A stretch of DNA of 64,000 bases. Origin: Bathymodiolus brooksi. Lineage: Eukaryota > Mollusca > Bivalvia > Mytilida > Modiolidae. A program made the translations under genes and the position numbers. Under the pieces are notes generated by a model. That model was not told the origin of the DNA and made no database searches. It saw nothing but the letters and a program-made list of their open reading frames with translations. The stretch covers positions 24,242,640 through 24,306,639 of the forward strand of contig OY804590.1 of assembly GCA_963680875.1 (NCBI GenBank), written 5' to 3'. Positions 20,532 through 33,800 of this stretch are shown here, piece by piece. The first letter of the stretch is position 1. Each line of letters opens with the position of its first letter.

Positions 20532-20665
20532 CTTACCACAATCAGCGTTGAAACCTTTGTCACATAAGCATGAACAATAACAAAATTTTAATATTCTTTG
20601 TGAACTTTTAGAACCAAAATTATAACAAGTGTAATTAATGTCATTTACCGTGTTCATCCTACTTA

Positions 20666-20959
20666 GGGAACGACCATTTAACTTGAAGGGGGGGGGGGGG
20701 GGGGGGGGTTATGTTTTTTTTCTAAAAAAAATATTCTGATTCCCAATGTTGCTGAAAAAAATATTCTGATTTTGGTGGAGTAAAAAAAAAAATCTGATTC
20801 AGAGTTTTTGTCATATAACCTAATGTTATATTATGGAAAAAAAATTCGCGTTTTGCGCGACAAAAAAAATATTCTAACTCTGGTGTTGTCCGAAAAAAAA
20901 ATTCTGAACGAAACATAAAACCATACCCCCTCCCCCCTTCAAGTTAAATGGTCCGTCCC
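20666..20959 (-). mobile_element. PIF/Harbinger-like MITE, copy 3, left of the satellite
   Basis: Full element with TTA duplications (20,663-20,665 and 20,960-20,962). The G run near the left end is expanded to about 20. It lies about 140 bp before the satellite begins and is inverted relative to copy 4 on the far side. Confidence 0.88.
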
Positions 20960-20962
20960 TTA

Positions 20963-21098
20963 ATGGTAAGGTTTAATTCGTTTACTTACCGACTGATTAT
21001 TTCAACCGACGTGAACAGCAACCCTGACTTATCACATCACAAACTGCAAAATTGCAAAGAAAAAAAAGGAGCACTCCCTAAATTAGGTAACATACATT
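20963..21098. other. Left satellite junction
   Basis: Unique sequence; the last bases (tacatttatgttaattatat) fade into a partial monomer. Confidence 0.5.
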
Positions 21099-24000
21099 TA
21101 TGTTAATTATATGGTAGAGTACACTCAGGTAAACGTGCTACCTGTAATATTTCTGTTAATTATATGGTAGAGTACACTCAGGTAAACGTGCTACCTGTAA
21201 TATGGTAGAGTACACTCAGGTAAACGTGCTACCTGTAATATTTCTGTTAATTATATGGTAGAGTACACTCAGGTAAACGTGCTACCTGTAATATTTCTGT
21301 TAATTATATGGTAGAGTACACTCAGGTAAGCGTGCTACCTGTAATATGGTAGAGTACACTCAGGTAAACGTGCTACCTGTAATATTTCTGTTTATTATAT
21401 GGTAGAGTACACTCAGGTAAGCGTGCTACCTGTAATATGGTAGAGTACTCTCAGGTAAACGTGCTACCTGTAATATTTTTGTTAATTATATGGTAGGGTA
21501 CACTCAGGTAAGCGTGCTACTTGTAATATGGTAGAGTACACTCAGGTAAGCGTGCTACCTGTAATATTTCTGTTTATTATATGGTAGAGTACACTCAGGT
21601 AAACGTGCTACCTGTAATATTTCTGTTAATTATATGGTAGAGTACACTCAGGTAAACGTGCTACCTGTAATATGGTAGAGTACACTCAGGTAAACGTGCT
21701 ACCTGTAATATTTCTGTTAATTATATGGTAGAGTACACTCAGGTAAGCGTGCTACCTGTAATATGGTAGAGTACACTCAGGTAAACGTGCTACCTGTAAT
21801 ATTTCTGTTAATTATATGGTAGAGTACACTCAGGTAAACGTGCTACCTGTAATATTTCTGTTAATTATATGGTAGAGTACTCTCAGGTAAACGTGCTACC
21901 TGTAATATGGTAGAGTACACTCAGGTAAACGTGCTACCTGTAATATGGTAGAGTACACTCAGGTAAACGTGCTACCTGTAATATTTCTGTTAATTATATG
22001 GTAGGGTACACTCAGGTAAACGTGCTACCTGTAATATTTCTGTTAATTATATGGTAGAGTACACTCAGGTAAACGTGCTACCTGTAATATGGTAGAGTAC
22101 ACTCAGGTAAACGTGCTACCTGTAATATGGTAGAGTACACTCAGGTAAACGTGCTACCTGTAATATTTCTGTTATTTATATGGTAGGGTACACTCAGGTA
22201 AACGTGCTACCTGTAATATTTCTGTTAATTATATGGTAGAGTACACTCAGGTAAGCGTGGTACCTGTAATATTTCTGTTAATTATATGGTAGAGTACACT
22301 CAGTTAAACGTGCTACCTGTAATATGGTAGAGTACACTCAGGTAAACGTGCTACCTGTAATATTTCTGTTATTTATATGGTAGAGTACACTCAGGTAAAC
22401 GTGCTACCTGTAATATTTCTGTTAATTATATGGTAGAGTACACTCAGGTAAACGTGCTACCTGTAATATTTCTGTTAATTATATGGTAGAGTACACTCAG
22501 GTAAGCGTGCTACTTGTAATATGGTAGAGTACACTCAGGTAAACGTGCTACCTGTAATATTTCTATTAATTATATGGTAGAGTACACTCAGGTAAACGTG
22601 CTACCTGTAATATGGTAGAGTACACTCATGTAAGCGTGCTACCTGTAATATGGTAGAGTACACTCAGGTAAACGTGCTACCTGTAATATTTTTGTTAATT
22701 ATATGGTAGGGTACACTCCGGTAAGCGTGCTACTTGTAATATGGTAGAGTACACTCAGGTAAGCGTGCTACCTGCAATATTTCTGTTTATTATATGGTAG
22801 AGTACACTCAGGTAAACGTGCTACCTGTAATATTTCTGTTAATTATATGGTAGAGTACACTCAGGTAAACGTGCTACCAGTAATATGGTAGAGTACACTC
22901 AGGTAAACGTGCTACCTGTAATATTTCTGTTAATTATATGGTAGAGTACACTCAGGTAAGCGTGCTACCTGTAATATGGTAGAGTACACTCAGGTAAACG
23001 TGCTACCTGTAATATTTCTGTTAATTATATGGTAGAGTACACTCAGGTAAACGTGCTACCTGTAATATGGTAGAATACACTCAGGTAAACGTGCTACCTG
23101 TAATATTTCTGTTAATTATATGTTACAGTACACTCAGGTAAGCGTGCTACCTATAATATGGTAGAGTACACTCAGGTAAACGTGCTACCTGTAATATTTC
23201 TGTTAATTATATGGTAGAGTACACTCAGGAAAACGTGCTACCTGTAATATGGTAGAGTACACTCAGGTAAACGTGCTACCTGTAATATGGTAGAGTACAC
23301 TCAGGTAAACGTGCTACCTGCAATATTTCTGTTAATTATATGGTAGAGTACACTCAGGTAAACGTGCTACCTGTAATATGGTAGAGTACACTCAGGTAAA
23401 CGTGCTACCTGTAATATTTCTGTTAATTATATGGTAGAGTACACTCAGGTAAACGTGCTACCTGTAATATTTCTGTTAATTATATGGTAGAGTACACTCA
23501 GGTAAGCGTGCTACCTGTAATATGGTAGAGTACACTCAGGTAAACGTGCTACCTGTAATATTTCTGTTAATTATATGGTAGAGTACACTCAGGTAAGCGT
23601 GCTACCTGTAATATGGTAGAGTACTCTCAGGTAAACGTGCTACCTGTAATATTTTTGTTAATTATATGGTAGGGTACACTCAGGTAAGCGTGCTACTTGT
23701 AATATGGTAGAGTACACTCAGGTAAGCGTGCTACCTGTAATATTTCTGTTTATTATATGGTAGAGTACACTCAGGTAAACGTGCTACCTGTAATATTTCT
23801 GTTAATTATATGGTAGAGTACACTCAGGTAAACGTGCTACCTGTAATATGGTAGAGTACATTCAGGTAAACGTGCTACCTGTAATATTTCTGTTAATTAT
23901 ATGGTAGAGTACACTCAGGTAAGCGTGCTACCTGTAATATGTTAGAGTACACTCAGGTAAACGTGCTACCTGTAATATTTCTGTTAATTATATGGTAGAG

Positions 24001-27000
24001 TACACTCAGGTAAACGTGCTACCTGTAATATTTCTGTTAATTATATGGTAGAGTACTCTCAGGTAAACGTGCTACCTGTAATATGGTAGAGTACACTCAG
24101 GTAAACGTGCTACCTGTAATATGGTAGAGTACACTCAGGTAAACGTGCTACCTGTAATATTTCTGTTAATTATATGGTAGGGTACACTCAGGTAAACGTG
24201 CTACCTGTAATATTTCTGTTAATTATATGGTAGAGTACACTCAGGTAAACGTGCTACCTGTAATATGGTAGAGTACACTCAGGTAAACGTGCTACCTGTA
24301 ATATGGTAGAGTACACTCAGGTAAACGTGCTACCTGTAATATTTCTGTTATTTATATGGTAGGGTACACTCAGGTAAACGTGCTACCTGTAATATTTCTG
24401 TTAATTATATGGTAGAGTACACTCAGGTAAGCGTGGTACCTGTAATATTTCTGTTAATTATATGGTAGAGTACACTCAGTTAAACGTGCTACCTGTAATA
24501 TGGTAGAGTACACTCAGGTAAACGTGCTACCTGTAATATTTCTGTTATTTATATGGTAGAGTACACTCAGGTAAACGTGCTACCTGTAATATTTCTGTTA
24601 ATTATATGGTAGAGTACACTCAGGTAAACGTGCTACCTGTAATATTTCTGTTAATTATATGGTAGAGTACACTCAGGTAAGCGTGCTACTTGTAATATGG
24701 TAGAGTACACTCAGGTAAACGTGCTACCTGTAATATTTCTATTAATTATATGGTAGAGTACACTCAGGTAAACGTGCTACCTGTAATATGGTAGAGTACA
24801 CTCATGTAAGCGTGCTACCTGTAATATGGTAGAGTACACTCAGGTAAACGTGCTACCTGTAATATTTTTGTTAATTATATGGTAGGGTACACTCCGGTAA
24901 GCGTGCTACTTGTAATATGGTAGAGTACACTCAGGTAAGCGTGCTACCTGCAATATTTCTGTTTATTATATGGTAGAGTACACTCAGGTAAACGTGCTAC
25001 CTGTAATATTTCTGTTAATTATATGGTAGAGTACACTCAGGTAAACGTGCTACCAGTAATATGGTAGAGTACACTCAGGTAAACGTGCTACCTGTAATAT
25101 TTCTGTTAATTATATGGTAGAGTACACTCAGGTAAGCGTGCTACCTGTAATATGGTAGAGTACACTCAGGTAAACGTGCTACCTGTAATATTTCTGTTAA
25201 TTATATGGTAGAGTACACTCAGGTAAACGTGCTACCTGTAATATGGTAGAATACACTCAGGTAAACGTGCTACCTGTAATATTTCTGTTAATTATATGTT
25301 ACAGTACACTCAGGTAAGCGTGCTACCTATAATATGGTAGAGTACACTCAGGTAAACGTGCTACCTGTAATATTTCTGTTAATTATATGGTAGAGTACAC
25401 TCAGGAAAACGTGCTACCTGTAATATGGTAGAGTACACTCAGGTAAACGTGCTACCTGTAATATGGTAGAGTACACTCAGGTAAACGTGCTACCTGCAAT
25501 ATTTCTGTTAATTATATGGTAGAGTACACTCAGGTAAACGTGCTACCTGTAATATGGTAGAGTACACTCAGGTAAACGTGCTACCTGTAATATTTCTGTT
25601 AATTATATGGTAGAGTACACTCAGGTAAACGTGCTACCTGTAATATTTCTGTTAATTATATGGTAGAGTACACTCAGGTAAGCGTGCTACCTGTAATATG
25701 GTAGAGTACACTCAGGTAAACGTGCTACCTGTAATATTTCTGTTAATTATATGGTAGAGTACACTCAGGTAAGCGTGCTACCTGTAATATGGTAGAGTAC
25801 TCTCAGGTAAACGTGCTACCTGTAATATTTTTGTTAATTATATGGTAGGGTACACTCACGTAAGCGTGCTACTTGTAATATGGTAGAGTACACTCAGGTA
25901 AGCGTGCTACCTGTAATATTTCTGTTTATTATATGGTAGAGTACACTCAGGTAAACGTGCTACCTGTAATATTTCTGTTAATTATATGGTAGAGTACACT
26001 CAGGTAAACGTGCTACCTGTAATATGGTAGAGTACACTCAGGTAAACGTGCTACCTGTAATATTTCTGTTAATTATATGGTAGAGTACACTCAGGTAAGC
26101 GTGCTACCTGTAATATGGTAGAGTACACTCAGGTAAACGTGCTACCTGTAATATTTCTGTTAATTATATGGTAGAGTACACTCAGGTAAACGTGCTACCT
26201 GTAATATTTCTGTTAATTATATGGTAGAGTACTCTCAGGTAAACGTGCTACCTGTAATATGGTAGAGTACACTCAGGTAAACGTGCTACCTGTAATATGG
26301 TAGAGTACACTCAGGTAAACGTGCTACCTGTAATATTTCTGTTAATTATATGGTAGGGTACACTCAGGTAAACGTGCTACCTGTAATATTTCTGTTAATT
26401 ATATGGTAGAGTACACTCAGGTAAACGTGCTACCTGTAATATGGTAGAGTACACTCAGGTAAACGTGCTACCTGTAATATGGTAGAGTACACTCAGGTAA
26501 ACGTGCTACCTGTAATATTTCTGTTATTTATATGGTAGGGTACACTCAGGTAAACGTGCTACCTGTAATATTTCTGTTAATTATATGGTAGAGTACACTC
26601 AGGTAAGCGTGGTACCTGTAATATTTCTGTTAATTATATGGTAGAGTACACTCAGTTAAACGTGCTACCTGTAATATGGTAGAGTACACTCAGGTAAACG
26701 TGCTACCTGTAATATTTCTGTTATTTATATGGTAGAGTACACTCAGGTAAACGTGCTACCTGTAATATTTCTGTTAATTATATGGTAGAGTACACTCAGG
26801 TAAACGTGCTACCTGTAATATTTCTGTTAATTATATGGTAGAGTACACTCAGGTAAGCGTGCTACTTGTAATATGGTAGAGTACACTCAGGTAAACGTGC
26901 TACCTGTAATATTTCTATTAATTATATGGTAGAGTACACTCAGGTAAACGTGCTACCTGTAATATGGTAGAGTACACTCATGTAAGCGTGCTACCTGTAA

Positions 27001-27822
27001 TATGGTAGAGTACACTCAGGTAAACGTGCTACCTGTAATATTTTTGTTAATTATATGGTAGGGTACACTCCGGTAAGCGTGCTACTTGTAATATGGTAGA
27101 GTACACTCAGGTAAGCGTGCTACCTGCAATATTTCTGTTTATTATATGGTAGAGTACACTCAGGTAAACGTGCTACCTGTAATATTTCTGTTAATTATAT
27201 GGTAGAGTACACTCAGGTAAACGTGCTACCAGTAATATGGTAGAGTACACTCAGGTAAACGTGCTACCTGTAATATTTCTGTTAATTATATGGTAGAGTA
27301 CACTCAGGTAAGCGTGCTACCTGTAATATGGTAGAGTACACTCAGGTAAACGTGCTACCTGTAATATTTCTGTTAATTATATGGTAGAGTACACTCAGGT
27401 AAACGTGCTACCTGTAATATGGTAGAATACACTCAGGTAAACGTGCTACCTGTAATATTTCTGTTAATTATATGTTACAGTACACTCAGGTAAGCGTGCT
27501 ACCTATAATATGGTAGAGTACACTCAGGTAAACGTGCTACCTGTAATATTTCTGTTAATTATATGGTAGAGTACACTCAGGAAAACGTGCTACCTGTAAT
27601 ATGGTAGAGTACACTCAGGTAAACGTGCTACCTGTAATATGGTAGAGTACACTCAGGTAAACGTGCTACCTGCAATATTTCTGTTAATTATATGGTAGAG
27701 TACACTCAGGTAAACGTGCTACCTGTAATATGGTAGAGTACACTCAGGTAAACGTGCTACCTGTAATATTTCTGTTAATTATATGGTAGAGTACACTCAG
27801 GTAAACGTGCTACCTGTAATAT
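21099..27822 (+). repeat. Satellite block A: 2,176-bp higher-order repeat, about three copies
   Basis: Independent marker variants recur exactly 2,176 bp apart: tactctcagg at 21,446, 23,622 and 25,798; ctcatgtaag at 22,625, 24,801 and 26,977; accagtaat at 22,876, 25,052 and 27,228. The monomer order also matches between copies until 27,822, where the third copy diverges. The rare variants ctccggtaag and atgttacag are also repeated here. Confidence 0.92.
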
Positions 27823-30800
27823 GGTAGAGTACACTCAGGTAAACGTGCTACCTGTAATATTTCTGTTAATTATATGGTAGGGTACACTCAGGTAAACGTG
27901 CTACCTGTAATATTTCTGTTAATTATATGGTAGAGTACACTCAGGTAAACATGCTACCTGTAATATGGTAGAGTACACTCAGGTAAACGTGCTATCTGTA
28001 ATATTTCTGTTAATTATATGGTAGGGTACACTCAGGTAAACGTGCTACCTGTAATATTTCTGTTAATTATATGGTAGAGTACACTCAGGTAAACGTGCTA
28101 CCTGTAATATGGTAGAGTACACTCAGGTAAACGTGCTACCTGTAATATGGTAGAGTACACTCAGGTAAACGTGCTACCTGTAATATTTCTGTTAATTATA
28201 TGGTAGAGTACACTCAGGTAAACGTGTTACCTGTAATATGGTAGGGTACACTCAGATAAACGTGCTACCTGTAATATTTCTTTTAATTATATGGTAGAGT
28301 ACACTCAGGTAAACGTGCTACCTGTAATATGATAGAGTACACTCAGGTAAACGTGCTACCTGTAATATTTCTGTTAATTATATGGTAGAGTACACTCAGG
28401 TAAGCGTGCTACCTGTAATATGGTAGAGTACACTCAGGTAAACGTGCTACCTGTAATATTTTTGTTAATTATATGGTAGGGTACACTCAGGTAAGCGTGC
28501 TACTTGTAATATGGTAGAGTACACTCAGGTAAGCGTGCTACCTGTAATATTTCTGTTTATTATATGGTAGAGTACACTCAGGTAAACGTGATACCTGTAA
28601 TATTTCTGTTAATTATATGGTAGAGTACACTCAGGTAAACGTGCTACCTGTAATATGGTAGAGTACACTCAGGTAAACGTGCTACCTGTAATATTTCTGT
28701 TAATTATATGGTAGAGTACACTCAGGTAAGCGTGCTACCTGTAATATGGTAGAGTACACTCAGGTAAACGTGCTACCTGTAATATTTCTGTTAATTATAT
28801 GGTAGAGTACACTCAGGTAAACGTGCTACCTGTAATATTTCTGTTAATTATATGGTAGAGTACACTCAGGTAAACGTGCTACCTGTAATATGGTAGAGTA
28901 CACTCAGGTAAACGTGCTACCTGTAATATGGTAGAGTACACTCAGGTAAACGTGCTACCTGTAATATTTCTGTTAATTATATGGTAGGGTACACTCAGGT
29001 AAACGTGCTACCTGTAATATTTCTGTTAATTATATGGTAGAGTACACTCAGGTAAACGTGCTACCTGTAATATGGTAGAGTACACTCAGGTAAACGTGCT
29101 ACCTGTAATATGGTAGAGTACACTCAGGTAAACGTGCTACCTGTAATATTTCTGTTATTTATATGGTAGGGTACACTCAGGTAAACGTGCTACCTGTAAT
29201 ATTTCTGTTAATTATATGGTAGAGTACACTCAGGTAAGCGTGGTACCTGTAATATTTCTGTTAATTATATGGTAGAGTACACTCAGGTAAACGTGCTACC
29301 TGTAATATGGTAGAGTACACTCAGGTAAACGTGCTACCTGTAATATTTCTGTTATTTATATGGTAGAGTACACTCAGGTAAACGTGCTACCTGTAATATT
29401 TCTGTTAATTATATGGTAGAGTACACTCAGGTAAACGTGCTACCTGTAATATTTCTGTTAATTATATGGTAGAGTACACTCAGGTAAGCGTGCTACTTGT
29501 AATATGGTAGAGTACACTCAGGTAAACGTGCTACCTGTAATATTTCTGTTAATTATATGGTAGGGTACACTCAGGTAAACGTGCTACCTGTAATATTTCT
29601 GTTAATTATATGGTAGAGTACACTCAGGTAAACGTGCTACCTGTAATATGGTAGAGTACACTCAGGTAAACGTGCTACCTGTAATATGGTAGAGTACACT
29701 CAGGTAAACGTGCTACCTGTAATATTTCTGTTATTTATATGGTAGGGTACACTCAGGTAAACGTGCTACCTGTAATATTTCTGTTAATTATATGGTAGAG
29801 TACACTCAGGTAAGCGTGGTACCTGTAATATTTCTGTTAATTATATGGTAGAGTACACTCAGGTAAACGTGCTACCTGTAATATGGTAGAGTACACTCAG
29901 GTAAACGTGCTACCTGTAATATTTCTGTTATTTATATGGTAGAGTACACTCAGGTAAACGTGCTACCTGTAATATTTCTGTTAATTATATGGTAGAGTAC
30001 ACTCAGGTAAACGTGCTACCTGTAATATTTCTGTTAATTATATGGTAGAGTACACTCAGGTAAGCGTGCTACTTGTAATATGGTAGAGTACACTCAGGTA
30101 AACGTGCTACCTGTAATATTTCTATTATTTATATGGTAGAGTACACTCAGGTAAACGTGCTACCTGTAATATGGTAGAGTACACTCATGTAAGCGTGCTA
30201 CCTGTAATATGGTAGAGTACACTCAGGTAAACGTGCTACCTGTAATATTTCTGTTAATTATATGGTAGAGTACACTCAGGTAAGCGTGCTACTTGTAATA
30301 TGGTAGAGTACACTCAGGTAAGCGTGCTACCTGCAATATTTCTGTTTATTATATGGTAGAGTACACTCAGGTAAACGTGCTACCTGTAATATTTCTGTTA
30401 ATTATATGGTAGAGTACACTCAGGTAAACGTGCTACCTGTAATATGGTAGAGTACACTCAGGTAAACGTGCTACCTGTAATATTTCTGTTAATTATATGG
30501 TAGAGTACACTCAGGTAAGCGTGCTACCTGTAATATGGTAGAGTACACTCAGGTAAACGTGCTACCTGTAATATTTCTGTTAATTATATGGTAGAGTACA
30601 CTCAGGTAAACGTGCTACCTGTAATATTTCTGTTAATTATATGGTAGAGTACACTCAGGTAAACGTGCTACCTGTAATATGGTAGAGTACACTCAGGTAA
30701 ACGTGCTACCTGTAATATGGTAGAGTACACTCAGGTAAACGTGCTACCTGTAATATTTCTGTTAATTATATGGTAGGGTACACTCAGGTAAACGTGCTAC

Positions 30801-33800
30801 CTGTAATATTTCTGTTAATTATATGGTAGAGTACACTCAGGTAAACGTGCTACCTGTAATATGGTAGAGTACACTCAGGTAAACGTGCTACCTGTAATAT
30901 GGTAGAGTACACTCAGGTAAACGTGCTACCTGTAATATTTCTGTTATTTATATGGTAGGGTACACTCAGGTAAACGTGCTACCTGTAATATTTCTGTTAA
31001 TTATATGGTAGAGTACACTCAGGTAAGCGTGGTACCTGTAATATTTCTGTTAATTATATGGTAGAGTACACTCAGGTAAACGTGCTACCTGTAATATTTC
31101 TGTTATTTATATGGTAGAGTACACTCAGGTAAACGTGCTACCTGTAATATTTCTGTTAATTATATGGTAGAGTACACTCAGGTAAGCGTGCTACCTGTAA
31201 TATGGTAGAGTACACTCAGGTAAACGTGCTACCTGTAATATTTCTGTTAATTATATGGTAGAGTACACTCAGGTAAACGTGCTACCTGTAATATTTCTGT
31301 TAATTATATGGTAGAGTACACTCAGGTAAACGTGCTACCTGTAATATGGTAGAGTACACTCAGGTAAACGTGCTACCTGTAATATGGTAGAGTACACTCA
31401 GGTAAACGTGCTACCTGTAATATTTCTGTTAATTATATGGTAGGGTACACTCAGGTAAACGTGCTACCTGTAATATTTCTGTTAATTATATGGTAGAGTA
31501 CACTCAGGTAAACGTGCTACCTGTAATATGGTAGAGTACACTCAGGTAAACGTGCTACCTGTAATATGGTAGAGTACACTCAGGTAAACGTGCTACCTGT
31601 AATATTTCTGTTATTTATATGGTAGGGTACACTCAGGTAAACGTGCTACCTGTAATATTTCTGTTAATTATATGGTAGAGTACACTCAGGTAAGCGTGGT
31701 ACCTGTAATATTTCTGTTAATTATATGGTAGAGTACACTCAGGTAAACGTGCTACCTGTAATATGGTAGAGTACACTCAGGTAAACGTGCTACCTGTAAT
31801 ATTTCTGTTATTTATATGGTAGAGTACACTCAGGTAAACGTGCTACCTGTAATATTTCTGTTAATTATATGGTAGAGTACACTCAGGTAAACGTGCTACC
31901 TGTAATATTTCTGTTAATTATATGGTAGAGTACACTCAGGTAAGCGTGCTACTTGTAATATGGTAGAGTACACTCAGGTAAACGTGCTACCTGTAATATT
32001 TCTGTTAATTATATGGTAGGGTACACTCAGGTAAACGTGCTACCTGTAATATTTCTGTTAATTATATGGTAGAGTACACTCAGGTAAACGTGCTACCTGT
32101 AATATGGTAGAGTACACTCAGGTAAACGTGCTACCTGTAATATGGTAGAGTACACTCAGGTAAACGTGCTACCTGTAATATTTCTGTTATTTATATGGTA
32201 GGGTACACTCAGGTAAACGTGCTACCTGTAATATTTCTGTTAATTATATGGTAGAGTACACTCAGGTAAGCGTGGTACCTGTAATATTTCTGTTAATTAT
32301 ATGGTAGAGTACACTCAGGTAAACGTGCTACCTGTAATATGGTAGAGTACACTCAGGTAAACGTGCTACCTGTAATATTTCTGTTATTTATATGGTAGAG
32401 TACACTCAGGTAAACGTGCTACCTGTAATATTTCTGTTAATTATATGGTAGAGTACACTCAGGTAAACGTGCTACCTGTAATATTTCTGTTAATTATATG
32501 GTAGAGTACACTCAGGTAAGCGTGCTACTTGTAATATGGTAGAGTACACTCAGGTAAACGTGCTACCTGTAATATTTCTATTAATTATATGGTAGAGTAC
32601 ACTCAGGTAAACGTGCTACCTGTAATATGGTAGAGTACACTCATGTAAGCGTGCTACCTGTAATATGGTAGAGTACACTCAGGTAAACGTGCTACCTGTA
32701 ATATTTCTGTTAATTATATGGTAGAGTACACTCAGGTAAGCGTGCTACTTGTAATATGGTAGAGTACACTCAGGTAAGCGTGCTACCTGCAATATTTCTG
32801 TTTATTATATGGTAGAGTACACTCAGGTAAACGTGCTACCTGTAATATTTCTGTTAATTATATGGTAGAGTACACTCAGGTAAACGTGCTACCTGTAATA
32901 TGGTAGAGTACACTCAGGTAAACGTGCTACCTGTAATATTTCTGTTAATTATATGGTAGAGTACACTCAGGTAAGCGTGCTACCTGTAATATGGTAGAGT
33001 ACACTCAGGTAAACGTGCTACCTGTAATATTTCTGTTAATTATATGGTAGAGTACACTCAGGTAAACGTGCTACCTGTAATATTTCTGTTAATTATATGG
33101 TAGAGTACACTCAGGTAAACGTGCTACCTGTAATATGGTAGAGTACACTCAGGTAAACGTGCTACCTGTAATATGGTAGAGTACACTCAGGTAAACGTGC
33201 TACCTGTAATATTTCTGTTAATTATATGGTAGGGTACACTCAGGTAAACGTGCTACCTGTAATATTTCTGTTAATTATATGGTAGAGTACACTCAGGTAA
33301 ACGTGCTACCTGTAATATGGTAGAGTACACTCAGGTAAACGTGCTACCTGTAATATGGTAGAGTACACTCAGGTAAACGTGCTACCTGTAATATTTCTGT
33401 TATTTATATGGTAGGGTACACTCAGGTAAACGTGCTACCTGTAATATTTCTGTTAATTATATGGTAGAGTACACTCAGGTAAGCGTGGTACCTGTAATAT
33501 TTCTGTTAATTATATGGTAGAGTACACTCAGGTAAACGTGCTACCTGTAATATGGTAGAGTACACTCAGGTAAACGTGCTACCTGTAATATTTCTGTTAT
33601 TTATATGGTAGAGTACACTCAGGTAAACGTGCTACCTGTAATATTTCTGTTAATTATATGGTATAGTACACTCAGGTAAACGTGCTACCTGTAATATTTC
33701 TGTTAATTATATGGTAGAGTACACTCAGGTAAGCGTGCTACTTGTAATATGGTAGAGTACACTCAGGTAAACGTGCTACCTGTAATATTTCTGTTAATTA

